Shown here: piece by piece, positions 51,371 to 61,101 of the stretch
Position numbering within the stretch: the stretch's first letter is position 1
Layout: the number at the start of each line of letters is the position of its first letter
Notes under the pieces: generated by a model
Told to the model about the DNA's origin: nothing
What the model saw: only the letters and a program-made list of their open reading frames with translations
The model's database searches: none
Translations under genes and position numbers: made by a program
Origin: Synechococcus sp. AG-670-B23
Lineage (GTDB): Bacteria; Cyanobacteriota; Cyanobacteriia; PCC-6307; Cyanobiaceae
Assembly: GCA_003209165.1 (NCBI GenBank)
Contig: QCSL01000001.1
Location: 62,001 to 126,000 of the forward strand
Reading direction: 5' to 3'
Length of the DNA stretch: 64,000 nt

Positions 51371-52237
51371 ATGACAGGTGTATTGGCGGCCCTCGGAGCG
51401 GCCCTGGCTTGGACGGGAGCCAGTGCGCTTTGGCGATCGCTGTCGGGGCGGATGACGGCGATCCGGCTCAACGCCATGAAAAACGGCTTGGCCAGCATGC
51501 TTTTTCTGCCGGTTCTGCTCACATTTCCTCAGAACTCCGAAGTGCTGGACGTTCTGCTGCTGTTGATCAGTGGCTTGATCGGAATTTCGGCCGGAGATAG
51601 CTTCTATCTCGGGGCGCTTAGGCGACTCGGCACCCGAAGAACCCTCACCGTGGAAGCCAGCGGGCCAGTGCTGGCGAGCATTGCCGGGGTGCTGGTGATG
51701 GGAGATTGCTTGGGGGTTAGGAACGGTCTCGGTGCTCTCTTGGTTTCAAGCGCAGTCGTTCTTATTGCGCTGCAGGCGAAGGAAACGAGCCAACGAAAAC
51801 AGGGGTCCATCACTGCTGACCTCGCACCCGGACTGCTGTTGGCATTCACAGCCGTGATCTGTGGTCTGAGCGGAGCCTTTCTAGCCCGTCATGTGCTCAT
51901 CAGCAGCGACCTCACCCCATTGCAAACGGCAGCCATCAGGCTGATAGGGGGATGGCTTGGACTGATTCCTTTCCTGAAAGGGATGAGGAATCAAACAACC
52001 CTGAGTCGGCGGGAGCAATGGAAGCTAGTGATTGCCACCGTGATCGGAACCAACGGGGGAATTCTGTTGCAACAGGTGGTTTTGCAGATTATGCCCGTTG
52101 GAGAAGGGGTGACGCTGATGGCAACGGCTCCAGTGATGGCGCTTTTTGTAGGCCGAATGGAAGGAGACCCGATTCAGCTCTCAGGCGTGGCTGCCGCGGG
52201 GCTGGCATTGGCCGGGGTGGCTTGCACCAGCCTCTGA
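51371..52237 (+). CDS. EamA/DMT family membrane transporter
   Basis: Ten hydrophobic segments in two halves, the drug/metabolite transporter fold. Examples are LAALGAALAWTGASALWRSL at the start and GLLLAFTAVICGLSGAFLAR for the second half, with LGTRRTLTVEASGPVLASIA in between. 288 residues. Substrate unknown. Its last 64 bases overlap the end of the cobW gene on the other strand. Confidence 0.85.
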   Translation: MTGVLAALGAALAWTGASALWRSLSGRMTAIRLNAMKNGLASMLFLPVLLTFPQNSEVLDVLLLLISGLIGISAGDSFYLGALRRLGTRRTLTVEASGPVLASIAGVLVMGDCLGVRNGLGALLVSSAVVLIALQAKETSQRKQGSITADLAPGLLLAFTAVICGLSGAFLARHVLISSDLTPLQTAAIRLIGGWLGLIPFLKGMRNQTTLSRREQWKLVIATVIGTNGGILLQQVVLQIMPVGEGVTLMATAPVMALFVGRMEGDPIQLSGVAAAGLALAGVACTSL

Positions 52238-53271
52238 AGGCTGGATTCCAATGCCGAAGAGGCATCGTTAGTCAAAGCGAGAACCACAAGATCAGCACCA
52301 CAGCCCTCAACGGGACGCCAGGCATGGCTGGGGGCAGCTTCAAACCAACTGTTCAGTCGAGGGCCCACCATCTGAATCTGCAACGGAAGCGTTTTGCCCA
52401 GCAACCAGACACGCCCCTTGAGTCGAACCACCTGGTGATCGCTGACGAGGTTGGGCAACAGTTGCTCCAGGACCTGGCGGTCCAAAGCCCCTTCGACGCG
52501 AACGTTGCTACCGACCATCTCGACATGGCTGTGATCGTGATGCTCGTGATCGTGATCGTTGTGGTCGTGGGTGTGGTGAGTGGGCTTGTGGTGGAGTCCC
52601 AAGACAACAGATGTCTCCACCTCTCCATGAGACACAGGAAGCAGAGCGGTTCCCGCGCGGACTTTGTTCTTGATCCGCCCCTGAACCTCAGCCATCTCTG
52701 ATGCATCCATGCAATCAGCCCGACTGATCAAGACAAGGTCAGCCGCATGGAGTTGATCCTCAAACAACTCGTCGATCGCTGTGAGGTGATCGAGGCTGGG
52801 ATCCTCGGCCCGTTGCCGCTCCAGAGCTTCAGCATCAGCCACTGGGCTTCCCGAAGCCAAGGCCTCGCCGTCCACCAGCGTCACAACGCCATTCACATGC
52901 ACACGGCTGCGAATGGCCGGCCAATCAAGGGCCTGAAGCAAGGGCCGCGGCAAGGCCAGGCCACTTGTTTCAACAACGATGCCATCCAACTGATCCGCCC
53001 GTTCCAGCAACGTCTCCATCGTCGGTAGAAAGTCGTCCTGCACCGTGCAGCAGAGGCAGCCGTTGTTCAGCTCCACCAAACGGCCCTCCACGTCCTCCTC
53101 GGGGCAGAAGCCGCAGCTGCGGATCAGATCACCATCAAGGCCAACGCTGCCGAATTCGTTGACCATCACGGCCAATCGCTGGCCTCCGCGGGTGAGCAGA
53201 TGGCGGAGCAACGTGGTCTTACCGGCCCCGAGAAACCCGGTGATCACGGTCACAGGCAAACGCTTAGCCAT
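52174..53271 (-). CDS. CobW/COG0523 GTPase with His-rich metal-binding loop
   Basis: Metal-handling GTPase. Walker A is GFLGAGKTTLLRHLL at residues 12-26, the metal motif C-x-C-C is NNGCLCCTVQDD, and a later loop HHKPTHHTHDHNDHDHEHHD is extremely His/Asp-rich, as in zinc or cobalt chaperones. The C-terminal CobW_C domain follows. 365 residues. It may deliver metal to an enzyme (ribonucleotide reductase B12 or zinc proteins); that is inference. The gene overlaps convergently with the EamA gene. Confidence 0.9.
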   Translation of the reverse strand: MAKRLPVTVITGFLGAGKTTLLRHLLTRGGQRLAVMVNEFGSVGLDGDLIRSCGFCPEEDVEGRLVELNNGCLCCTVQDDFLPTMETLLERADQLDGIVVETSGLALPRPLLQALDWPAIRSRVHVNGVVTLVDGEALASGSPVADAEALERQRAEDPSLDHLTAIDELFEDQLHAADLVLISRADCMDASEMAEVQGRIKNKVRAGTALLPVSHGEVETSVVLGLHHKPTHHTHDHNDHDHEHHDHSHVEMVGSNVRVEGALDRQVLEQLLPNLVSDHQVVRLKGRVWLLGKTLPLQIQMVGPRLNSWFEAAPSHAWRPVEGCGADLVVLALTNDASSALESSLQRLVQATPANASPAAATPES

Positions 53272-53276
53272 TACAA

Positions 53277-53786
53277 TTAAGGGCGGCAGCCCAGGCTCTC
53301 ACGGGTTGAGACGCCGCTGATCGGATTGGAGCCATCCGCCCGAGCACAGAGGGCACGCTGTTGCGGCAGATCAATCACTGCGTTGGTGAAATCAGCACCG
53401 TCGATCTGCGCATCCGTAAAACGGCTTTGCATCATCATCGCGTTGGTGAAGTTGGCCCCCCGAAGATCCGCGCCCTCGAAGTGACTTGCGAAGCCGACCA
53501 CATCGGAGAGATCGGCATCACGAAGATCGGCCCCTTGAAGTTGCGAGGTGTTGATCACAGCTCCGCGTAGATCCGTACCGCTGAGATTTACCTCCCGCAA
53601 ATCAGCCTTGAGAAACTCTTTTTCCTTGAGATCAAGACCGTGCATGTCGGCGCTGATCTCCTGAACTGCGAACTGGCCCCGCAACTCGGGAGCGGTGATG
53701 GCCTGCGCTGATTCAGCCCAGAAGACGGCGCTGAAGGCAAGCGAGATCACCGCCAGCAGAGAGGCCATACGTCGAAGGGCGCCCAT
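53277..53786 (-). CDS. Exported pentapeptide-repeat protein
   Basis: Starts MGALRRMASLLAVISLAFSA, a signal peptide ending at SAQA, so lumenal or periplasmic. The mature protein has tandem five-residue repeats (ADLREVNLSGTDLRGAVINT, LQGADLRDADLSDV, FEGADLRGANFTNAM), a right-handed beta-helix. It ends with two Cys that can bond (ALCARADG, ESLGCRP). Resembles the lumenal pentapeptide proteins of thylakoids. The longer start would overlap the divergent gene on the other strand. Confidence 0.85.
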   Translation of the reverse strand: MGALRRMASLLAVISLAFSAVFWAESAQAITAPELRGQFAVQEISADMHGLDLKEKEFLKADLREVNLSGTDLRGAVINTSQLQGADLRDADLSDVVGFASHFEGADLRGANFTNAMMMQSRFTDAQIDGADFTNAVIDLPQQRALCARADGSNPISGVSTRESLGCRP

Positions 53787-53841
53787 GAGACCGGTAATTT
53801 GAGCAATCACGTTATGGCAACTGTCAGCGGAGCGAGTCGAT

Positions 53842-54447
53842 ATGGCCATGAGCTTGCGGGTGGTGGTTCCACCCCATCCCCTAATCGGTCATTGGCTGAC
53901 GATGCTGCGACACCGGGAAACCCCTCCTGCCCTGTACGCCACCGCCCTGCAGGAGCTAGGCCGCTGGCTCACCTATGAGGCGCTGCGGGACTGGCTGCCC
54001 CATCGCCGGGACATGGTTCCCGGAATCGAGGGAGAAACTGAAGGCACCATCGTTGAGGCATCAGTACCGCTGATCGCCATTCCTGTGCTGCCAGCAGGCC
54101 TCGAGCTTTGGCAAGGAGCACGATCCGTCCTTCCCGAAGCGTCGCTGTGCCTGGGGTCTTGCCCGCAGAAAATTGAAGCCAACGCTGGGGTGATTCTGTT
54201 TGTTGATCAGATCAGTGATGGTGAGGCCACCCTCAAGCTTCTGCAAGAGCTGCAGAGCAAGGGCGTAGACGGAAGGAGGCTGCGGCTCATCACCGCCCTG
54301 TGCGCCAGTCCTGGACTGAAGCTGTTGGGTGAAGCGATTCCGGATCTAACGCTGCACACCGCCTGCATTGACGAAGGCCTGGGTGAACGAGGAGAGATTC
54401 GTCCGGGGATCGGTGACCCTGTGCGACGGCTGAACCTCAGACATTGA
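53842..54447 (+). CDS. Uracil phosphoribosyltransferase-like protein without PRPP loop
   Basis: Follows the UPRTase plan: LRVVVPPHPLIGHWLTMLRH, a tight helix RWLTYEALRDWLP, and the C-terminal uracil site ACIDEGLGERGEIRPGIGDP then VRRLN. The PRPP-binding motif (normally DPMLATGGSA) is replaced by FVDQISDGEATLKLL, and the earlier R-A-G-L-G loop by VLPAGLELW. Catalysis therefore seems unlikely as written. It may be a divergent regulator or an enzyme with changed substrate. 201 residues. Confidence 0.75.
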   Translation: MAMSLRVVVPPHPLIGHWLTMLRHRETPPALYATALQELGRWLTYEALRDWLPHRRDMVPGIEGETEGTIVEASVPLIAIPVLPAGLELWQGARSVLPEASLCLGSCPQKIEANAGVILFVDQISDGEATLKLLQELQSKGVDGRRLRLITALCASPGLKLLGEAIPDLTLHTACIDEGLGERGEIRPGIGDPVRRLNLRH

Positions 54448-54483
54448 GACCGTGACTAACCTTTAGTAAGGTTGATTGAACCC

Positions 54484-54762
54484 ATGGCCCAGCACCACGA
54501 CACGGGCTCAGGCACCCTGGCCACCTTGGTCACCGGAGCAATGCTCGGTGCTGCAGGCCTGGCCTGGTGGCTGCTCAATGAAGCCGACAGGCGCAGGCAC
54601 TACGGCGCGCAGAAATCGATGCTGCATGCACCACGGATGCAGGACGGTTCTGAAGTGCTGGACAGTTCACCCAACGGACACCTCGAGGAACGGGTGGAAA
54701 AACTCAACGCTGAGATCGCCCGCGTTCGCGCCCAGTTAGAGGGTCTAGGGAGCGAAGGATGA
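54484..54762 (+). CDS. Membrane-anchored coiled-coil protein, 92 aa
   Basis: One N-terminal membrane helix (LATLVTGAMLGAAGLAWWLL), then a basic loop and a final coiled coil (HLEERVEKLNAEIARVRAQL). ATG giving MAQHHDTGSG is preferred to the earlier in-frame Met. Function unknown. It ends 17 bases before the first possible start of ilvD, and may share its transcript. Confidence 0.7.
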   Translation: MAQHHDTGSGTLATLVTGAMLGAAGLAWWLLNEADRRRHYGAQKSMLHAPRMQDGSEVLDSSPNGHLEERVEKLNAEIARVRAQLEGLGSEG

Positions 54763-54806
54763 GCGCTCGGTAGGTTGGCGTGATTGCCACTGGTCCGCTC
54801 CGTTCC

Positions 54807-56480
54807 ATGCTTCGCTCTGACGCCGTCACCAAGGGAATTCAGCGGTCTCCCAACCGCGCGATGTTGCGGGCCGTGGGCTTTGGAGACAGTGATTTCGGCA
54901 AGCCCATCTTGGGCATTGCCAATGGCTACAGCACCATCACCCCCTGCAATGTGGGGCTGAACGACCTGTCCAAACGGGCCGAGGAAGCAGCCCGGCAGGC
55001 CGGAGGAATGCCTCAGATGTTTGGAACCATCACTGTGAGTGATGGAATTTCCATGGGCACTGAGGGGATGAAGTACTCCCTGGTGAGCCGTGAGGTGATT
55101 GCTGACGCCATCGAAACGGCCTGCAACGGCCAGAGCATGGATGGGGTGCTTGCGGTCGGTGGCTGCGACAAGAACATGCCTGGCGCCATGCTGGCCATGG
55201 CTCGGATGAACATTCCTTCGGTGTTCGTCTACGGCGGAACGATCAAGCCGGGCAAGCTGGGTGGCTGTGATCTCACGGTGGTGAGCGCTTTTGAAGCAGT
55301 CGGCCAGCTGACCAGCGGCAAAATCGATGAAGAGCAACTAACCGCGGTTGAGAAAAATGCTTGCCCTGGGGCTGGCAGTTGCGGCGGCATGTTCACCGCC
55401 AACACCATGAGCGCCGCCATCGAAACGATGGGGCTAAGCCTCCCCTACAGCTCCACGATGGCTGCAGAGGACGAGGAAAAGGCCGACAGTGCTGCTCGCT
55501 CCGCCGAGGTGCTGGTGGAAGCCGTAAAGGCCAACATCCGTCCTCTGGATCTGCTCACGAAGGAAGCCTTTGAGAACGCGATCAGCGTGATCATGGCGGT
55601 GGGTGGCTCCACCAATGCGGTGCTTCACCTGCTGGCCATTGCTCGCACGGCCGGCGTCGACCTGAGCATCGACGACTTCGAACGAATCCGTCAGCAGGTG
55701 CCGGTGATCTGTGACCTCAAGCCCAGTGGTCGCTACGTGACCGTTGACCTGCACAATGCCGGAGGCATTCCCCAGGTAATGAAGCTGTTGCTGGATGCAG
55801 GATTGCTGCACGGCGACTGCCGCACGGTTGAGGGCAAAAGCCTGAAGGACTTGCTGGCAGACGTGCCGTCCGAACCGGTCACCGGGCAGGACGTGATCCG
55901 GCCCCTGAGCAACCCCCTCTACGCCAAAGGACACCTAGCCATCCTCAAGGGCAACCTCGCCAGCGAAGGCAGCGTGGCCAAGATAAGCGGAGTGAAAACG
56001 CCTGTGCTCACGGGTCCGGCTCGGGTGTTCGAAAGCGAGGAAAACTGTCTGGCCGCCATCCTCGAGAAGAAGATCAAGGCCGGTGATGTTGTGGTGGTCC
56101 GCAACGAGGGTCCCATCGGTGGACCGGGCATGCGGGAAATGTTGGCTCCCACTTCAGCCATCGTGGGTCAAGGTCTGGGGGATAAGGTCGCCCTGATCAC
56201 CGATGGTCGCTTCAGCGGTGGCACCTATGGACTTGTGGTGGGCCATGTGGCCCCGGAAGCTGCTGTTGGTGGAACGATCGGGCTGGTTCAGGAGGGGGAC
56301 AGCATCACCGTCGACGCCGATCAGCTGCTGATCCAACTCAACGTGGATGAGGCAGAACTTGAGCGTCGCCAAGCTGTCTGGAACAAGCCGGTACCGCGCT
56401 ATCGCAATGGAATACTCGGCAAGTACGCGCGGCTGGTCTCCAGCTCTAGCAGGGGTGCAACAACCGACCACGCCGACTGA
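54807..56480 (+). CDS. ilvD: Dihydroxy-acid dehydratase
   Basis: Iron-sulfur enzyme of branched-chain amino acid synthesis (third step, producing 2-keto acids). The cluster cysteines are in [26 protein letters not shown] and [14 protein letters not shown]. The end contains [20 protein letters not shown], also typical. The inner ATG ([20 protein letters not shown]) matches the usual start, giving 557 residues; a GTG 27 bases upstream is possible. Complete. Confidence 0.97.
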   Translation: MLRSDAVTKGIQRSPNRAMLRAVGFGDSDFGKPILGIANGYSTITPCNVGLNDLSKRAEEAARQAGGMPQMFGTITVSDGISMGTEGMKYSLVSREVIADAIETACNGQSMDGVLAVGGCDKNMPGAMLAMARMNIPSVFVYGGTIKPGKLGGCDLTVVSAFEAVGQLTSGKIDEEQLTAVEKNACPGAGSCGGMFTANTMSAAIETMGLSLPYSSTMAAEDEEKADSAARSAEVLVEAVKANIRPLDLLTKEAFENAISVIMAVGGSTNAVLHLLAIARTAGVDLSIDDFERIRQQVPVICDLKPSGRYVTVDLHNAGGIPQVMKLLLDAGLLHGDCRTVEGKSLKDLLADVPSEPVTGQDVIRPLSNPLYAKGHLAILKGNLASEGSVAKISGVKTPVLTGPARVFESEENCLAAILEKKIKAGDVVVVRNEGPIGGPGMREMLAPTSAIVGQGLGDKVALITDGRFSGGTYGLVVGHVAPEAAVGGTIGLVQEGDSITVDADQLLIQLNVDEAELERRQAVWNKPVPRYRNGILGKYARLVSSSSRGATTDHAD

Positions 56481-56490
56481 TTCAATTGAA

Positions 56491-56859
56491 TCAATATGCC
56501 GGTTGAACGATAGCCCTCAAGCGCCGACCCAACGCCTCGAGAGGAGCGGCATCCTTCGGCCCTGCACAGCGCTGACCCGAAGCGCCATCCATCCAGACCG
56601 GATGGCGCCCGTGCCAAAGCATCGGGCGTTCGGGTTGATCCCACCAGCTGAGCATCAGATTGATCTCATCGCCGCTCCTGTATATCTCTAATTCAAGATC
56701 CTGATCGGAACACCGTTGGCCCTCGCCATCGCGGCATTCAATCCGCACGTGCAGATCATCGATTTGTTCAGGAGCCGACGGGTCGATCAAGACCACTGCG
56801 TGGCTCCAGGGCTTGAGACAAACGTCAGCCGCCTTGGCAATCAACACCAGAGTGTCCAT
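56491..56859 (-). CDS. Conserved hypothetical protein, 122 aa
   Basis: Soluble beta-rich product (MDTLVLIAKAADVCLKPWSH, INLMLSWWDQPERPMLWHGR). A Trp/His cluster near the middle may bind ligand. No known family. It is the last gene of a minus-strand set that begins with gnd. Four bases separate it from the CIA30-like gene. Confidence 0.65.
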   Translation of the reverse strand: MDTLVLIAKAADVCLKPWSHAVVLIDPSAPEQIDDLHVRIECRDGEGQRCSDQDLELEIYRSGDEINLMLSWWDQPERPMLWHGRHPVWMDGASGQRCAGPKDAAPLEALGRRLRAIVQPAY

Positions 56860-56863
56860 TGGG

Positions 56864-57427
56864 TCAGGGCAAGGCGCGGATTGACCTAATCAGCATCCGA
56901 ATGGAGCCGGCACGAAAACCTGGATTGAGATCCCCCGCATCGCCAAATTTCGAATGGAGTACTTGAATGCGGGTGATGCCACTGGGATCGAAGCGCAGCG
57001 GCAAGCCCACGGGCTTGGCACGCACCGTGGGTCTGAGTTCGGCAAAAGGCACCACAACAGGGGTCACCCCACTTGATTGGGTAGGAACATCCACCACCCA
57101 GCGCAGCCCCCCAGGAATTAATTCGGTAAGTCCCATGGCCCCGTCCCTACAACCGAGGGCAATCTTCAGTGTTCGACCTTCGCCCTCAACATCCAGTTGA
57201 ACAGCAGAATAAGGCGAGAGGTCGAGAGGAGGCTGCAGGCGGGGAGAGCGGCAACTGACGAATCCACCACCGGTTTCCACCAGATCTCCCTCCAGCACGA
57301 GTCCGTCCGTGGTTACACGACAACCGGCACGGGATCGGCCGCCCATGATCGTGTCGTTCAGGCTGGCCCAGTCAGCAAAGTCGCTGCCCTGGAAAAGAAT
57401 CTGCTCAGAGGCCGGCGGCTGCATCCT
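56864..57427 (-). CDS. CIA30-family protein
   Basis: Complex I intermediate-associated protein 30 type: ADWASLNDTIMGGRSRAGC with the family D-x-x-M-G-G-x-S pattern, then the galactose-binding-like fold (PYSAVQLDVEGEGRTLKIAL) and a late IRMLIRSIRALP. The start is taken at MQPPASEQILFQG, 187 residues, within the end of pgl; an ATG seven codons upstream is also possible. In plants related proteins help chloroplast or mitochondrial complex assembly. The role here is unknown. Confidence 0.82.
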   Translation of the reverse strand, partial: RMQPPASEQILFQGSDFADWASLNDTIMGGRSRAGCRVTTDGLVLEGDLVETGGGFVSCRSPRLQPPLDLSPYSAVQLDVEGEGRTLKIALGCRDGAMGLTELIPGGLRWVVDVPTQSSGVTPVVVPFAELRPTVRAKPVGLPLRFDPSGITRIQVLHSKFGDAGDLNPGFRAGSIRMLIRSIRALP

Positions 57428-58118
57428 GATCTGCAAGGACCAACACATCACTAGCAGGTTGAACAAGCCGAGCGGGAGTGCGATCGGAGGACTCGGAGGG
57501 ATCCAGCAGTCGCCGCAGGGCCTCCTTCTTGCCAGCACCACTGACGAGAAAGATCACCTGACGGGCAGCACTGAGTACAGGAGCCGTCAAGGTGATTCGA
57601 TCCAGGCCTTTGCCACGGCCGATGGTGGTCCAACGATCCACAACCTCTGGCGCCTCGGTACCGGGGAAAAGGGACGCGGTATGTCCGTCATCTCCTAAGC
57701 CCAACACCATCACGTCGAACACTGGTGGAGCCCCTGAACAAAGCTTTGAGATCTGATCAGCAAAGGCCTGGGAACTGGCCTCAGGACTCTCAAGCTCAAC
57801 GGTGGGCACCGGGTGAAATGCGGCCGAAGCTCCAGGTCCGGAGGAGAGCAGAGTGCGCCGCAGCATGCCGGCGTTGCTGGACTCATCCTCGGCCTCAACC
57901 CAGCGCTCGTCACCCAGAACGACATCCACCCGATCCCAGGGCAGCCGCTCCTGACTCAACAGGGAATAGGCCTTGGCCGGCGTACTCCCGCCTGAGAGCG
58001 CGATCTGGCACCGATCGCGTTGATCGAGCGCCAAATCAATCTGAGCGGCTATGGTCTCACACGCTTGGCGAGCAAGGTCATGGGAATCCCTCGCCCGCTC
58101 GATGCGGTAGTTGGTCAT
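57405..58118 (-). CDS. pgl: 6-phosphogluconolactonase
   Basis: Hydrolyses 6-phosphogluconolactone in the oxidative pentose phosphate pathway. Typical motifs: IALSGGSTPAKAYSLL, VDVVLGDERWVEAEDESSNA, and GLGDDGHTASLFPGTEA with the active His. 237 residues. It overlaps the CIA30-like gene at its 3' end and follows gnd by 11 bases, so gnd and pgl belong to one operon. Confidence 0.94.
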   Translation of the reverse strand: MTNYRIERARDSHDLARQACETIAAQIDLALDQRDRCQIALSGGSTPAKAYSLLSQERLPWDRVDVVLGDERWVEAEDESSNAGMLRRTLLSSGPGASAAFHPVPTVELESPEASSQAFADQISKLCSGAPPVFDVMVLGLGDDGHTASLFPGTEAPEVVDRWTTIGRGKGLDRITLTAPVLSAARQVIFLVSGAGKKEALRRLLDPSESSDRTPARLVQPASDVLVLADQDAAAGL

Positions 58119-58129
58119 CGCTCAACCGC

Positions 58130-59548
58130 TCAGCTGAGCCATTCGGTGTGGAACGTTCCCTCCTTATCGACCCTTTGGTAGGTGTGGGAACCGAAGCAAT
58201 CGCGCATCGCCTGGACCAGGTTCTGGGGAAGGCGAGCGGAGCGGTAGCTGTTGATGTAGTCGAGGGTGCTGCTGAAGCAGGGAACAGGAATGCCGGCTTC
58301 TGCGGCACCGGCCACCACCTGGGCGAGGCCGGGGAGTCGTCGATTGATCTGCTCGGCGAACCAGGGATCCACCATCAGGTTGGGCAGTTGGGGATCAGCG
58401 TTGAATGCATCCTGAATGCGCTTCAACAGTCGGGACCGAATGATGCAACCACCCTTCCAGATCTGTGCGATAGATGGCATGTGGAGCTCATAGTCGAGAT
58501 CCTGGGAGGCAATGCGCAGCAATTCCATGCCCTGGGCATAACTGGCGATGCAGCTCAGGACCGTGGCATCCATCAATGGAGCCATGGCATCGTCAGGCGA
58601 CCCCAGGTCGAAGTCCTTGATGGCAGGGCCTTTGAGGATCGATTCCGCCGCCATCCGTTGGGGCTTCATCGAGCTCATCACCCTTGCATTAAGCGAGGCA
58701 TAGATGGTGGGCACCGAGGCGCCCATCTGCAGCGCCGTCACCACGGTCCAAAGGCCCGTGCCTTTCTGACCAGCCTGATCAAGGATTTTCTCCACCAAAT
58801 CAGTGCCATCGATGGGGTCCTCTGTGCGAAGACACACCTCAGTGATTTCCACCAGGTACGACGACAACTCTTCCGTGGCATTCCATTGACCGAGAACTTC
58901 GGCCATCTGCACACCGGTCATTCCCTTGACCCGCTTCATCAGGTCGTAGCACTCGGCCAGGATCTGCTCGATGCCGTATTCGATGCCGTTGTGGACGGTT
59001 TTGACCAGGTGACCTGAACCGCCGGGACCGATGTAAGTGACGCAAGGTCCGTCTTCGACCTGGGCCGCCATCTTGTTCACGAGGCCCTCGATGGCCTCAT
59101 AGGAGGTCTTTGTCCCTCCGGGCATCATGCTCGGCCCCTCCAAAGCACCTTTGGCACCTCCGGAGACACCCATGCCGATGAAGCCAAAACTCTTGCTCTC
59201 GAGTTGCTTCACCCGACGTTCGGTGTCGTGGTAATCGGAATTGCCACCGTCAATCAGCAGATCACCTTCCTCGAGATGTGGAGAGAGCTGATCCACGACA
59301 GCATCAACGGCTGGTCCTGCCTTGACCATCATCAGAATCCTGCGAGGGCGTTCGAGCTTCCCGACGAAATCTTCGAGGTCAGTGGCGCCCTGAATGTTCT
59401 TGTCCTTGCCGCGACCTTTGAGGAAGTCTTCGGTCTTGGCATAGGTGCGGTTGTAGACAACGCTGGAAAATCCGTTGCGCTCCGCGTTGAGGACGAGATT
59501 CTCGCCCATCACGCCAAGACCTATAAGGCCGAAGTGAGACTTGGACAT
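58130..59548 (-). CDS. gnd: 6-phosphogluconate dehydrogenase
   Basis: Converts 6-phosphogluconate to ribulose 5-phosphate, making NADPH. NADP site GLGVMGENLVLNAERNGFSS, substrate site GVSGGAKGALEGPSMMPGGT, and the catalytic Lys/Asn region VKTVHNGIEYGIEQILAECY are all seen. The end IHSF-like segment AQRDCFG..HTYQRVDKEGTF (here RDCFGSHTYQRVDKEG) is family-specific. 472 residues. Confidence 0.97.
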   Translation of the reverse strand: MSKSHFGLIGLGVMGENLVLNAERNGFSSVVYNRTYAKTEDFLKGRGKDKNIQGATDLEDFVGKLERPRRILMMVKAGPAVDAVVDQLSPHLEEGDLLIDGGNSDYHDTERRVKQLESKSFGFIGMGVSGGAKGALEGPSMMPGGTKTSYEAIEGLVNKMAAQVEDGPCVTYIGPGGSGHLVKTVHNGIEYGIEQILAECYDLMKRVKGMTGVQMAEVLGQWNATEELSSYLVEITEVCLRTEDPIDGTDLVEKILDQAGQKGTGLWTVVTALQMGASVPTIYASLNARVMSSMKPQRMAAESILKGPAIKDFDLGSPDDAMAPLMDATVLSCIASYAQGMELLRIASQDLDYELHMPSIAQIWKGGCIIRSRLLKRIQDAFNADPQLPNLMVDPWFAEQINRRLPGLAQVVAGAAEAGIPVPCFSSTLDYINSYRSARLPQNLVQAMRDCFGSHTYQRVDKEGTFHTEWLS

Positions 59549-59684
59549 GGTCTAAAGGACCACCGACAACTGGTCTCAGTGTGTTGATCCCGGCTGGTCT
59601 CGACCGCAAATCAACCAACAAATGTCAGGAATGAGCCATCGGCTCAGGGAGACGATGGACATCCACAACAACGATTGATGGCGG

Positions 59685-60980
59685 TCAGATCACAGTTCCA
59701 TCCGCAATGGTGGCGTTTTTTTGTACCACCACGATCCCGTTGCGGATGTAGAAACCTTGATCCGAGCGATCGGCTTCCTCCACGTTGTCCTTGTTGATGA
59801 TCGAGACACCCGAACCGATGCGAGTGTTTTTATCGAGTATGGCTCGCTTCACCGTGGTGCCCTTGCCGACCCCGAGAGGAGTACCTCCTCTCTCCTTGAG
59901 AACAGCACGTTCGTCGGGAGATTCAAAGAAGTCGGCGCCCATCACCAGCGTGTCTTGGAGCACTACATCACTCTCAATGCGACTCCGCACTCCGAGAACA
60001 CAGTGGTGAATGCTGCAGGACTTCAAAATTGACCCCTCTCCAATGATCGAGTTGGTGATCTGAGCATCAACGAGCTTGCTGGGGGGCAGATAACGCGGAC
60101 GGGTGTAGATGGGAAACTTCTCGTCATAAAAACTGAATGGTGGCGTTGGTTGTTGGGTCAGCGCGAGGTTGGCTTCGTAGAACGCGCCAATGGTGCCGAT
60201 GTCTTCCCAGTAGTCGTCGAACACATAGCTCTGAAGTTTGTCGCCCCTCGCTAAAGCCTCAGGGATGATTTCTTTACCGAAATCCTTGTGACCGGGATGC
60301 TTATCGAGCAGATCAAACAAGGTCTGGCGGCTGAAGACATAAATGCCCATCGATGCCAGGTAAGGCCTCTCCTTAGCAGAATCTGCACTTAGACCGAAAC
60401 GAGAGGTGTCAACAGCCATCTCGAGCAGCGAATCACCCTTGGGCTTTTCTCGGAACTCCTTGATCGTGCCGTTCTCATCCGTACGCATCAGGCCAAAGGC
60501 CTCTGCTTGTTTGGAATCAACGGGAAGAGCAGCAACGGTGAGATCAGCACCCGTGCGGCGGTGGTGCTCGATGAAAAGGCTGTAATCCATCCGGTACAGC
60601 TGGTCACCGGAAAGGATCAGATACTCATCAACATCCCATTCCTGGAACAACCATTGGTATTTGCGAACGGCATCTGCAGTGCCTTCAAACCATGAGGGAC
60701 TATCTGGAGTCTGTTGAGCCGCGAGCACTTCAACAAAACCTCCACCGAAGGAATTGCTGAGGTTGAAGGTCTGACTAAGGTGTCGATTAAGTGAAGCACT
60801 ATTGAACTGCGTCATCACGTACATCTTATTGATGTCGGAGTTGATGCAGTTGCTAATGGGAATATCAATCAGTCGGTATTTGCCAGCCAGAGGGACGGCC
60901 GGCTTGGCGCGCATTTTTGTGAGCGGGTATAGGCGCGTACCCGCACCGCCGCCCAGAATGATGGCCAAAACCCGCTTCAT
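59685..60980 (-). CDS. glgC: Glucose-1-phosphate adenylyltransferase
   Basis: Rate-controlling enzyme of glycogen synthesis, activated by 3-phosphoglycerate in cyanobacteria. N-terminal [20 protein letters not shown] binds [23 protein letters not shown] and the glucose-1-phosphate loop FREKPKGD follow; the C-terminal left-handed beta-helix ([20 protein letters not shown]) ends with allosteric Lys in [11 protein letters not shown] context. 431 residues, complete. Located upstream of gnd with 136 bases between. Confidence 0.97.
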   Translation of the reverse strand: MKRVLAIILGGGAGTRLYPLTKMRAKPAVPLAGKYRLIDIPISNCINSDINKMYVMTQFNSASLNRHLSQTFNLSNSFGGGFVEVLAAQQTPDSPSWFEGTADAVRKYQWLFQEWDVDEYLILSGDQLYRMDYSLFIEHHRRTGADLTVAALPVDSKQAEAFGLMRTDENGTIKEFREKPKGDSLLEMAVDTSRFGLSADSAKERPYLASMGIYVFSRQTLFDLLDKHPGHKDFGKEIIPEALARGDKLQSYVFDDYWEDIGTIGAFYEANLALTQQPTPPFSFYDEKFPIYTRPRYLPPSKLVDAQITNSIIGEGSILKSCSIHHCVLGVRSRIESDVVLQDTLVMGADFFESPDERAVLKERGGTPLGVGKGTTVKRAILDKNTRIGSGVSIINKDNVEEADRSDQGFYIRNGIVVVQKNATIADGTVI

Positions 60981-61101
60981 GCCGTTATCCCAAATCGGCG
61001 TTGCCGCAAGAACTTACCGGAGTTTTTGGCTTCGCAACCGTCTTTGGGAAGAATCAGTAGAGATTACTGGGATTCAGATCGCGACTGGGTGGGCCACCGG
61101 A

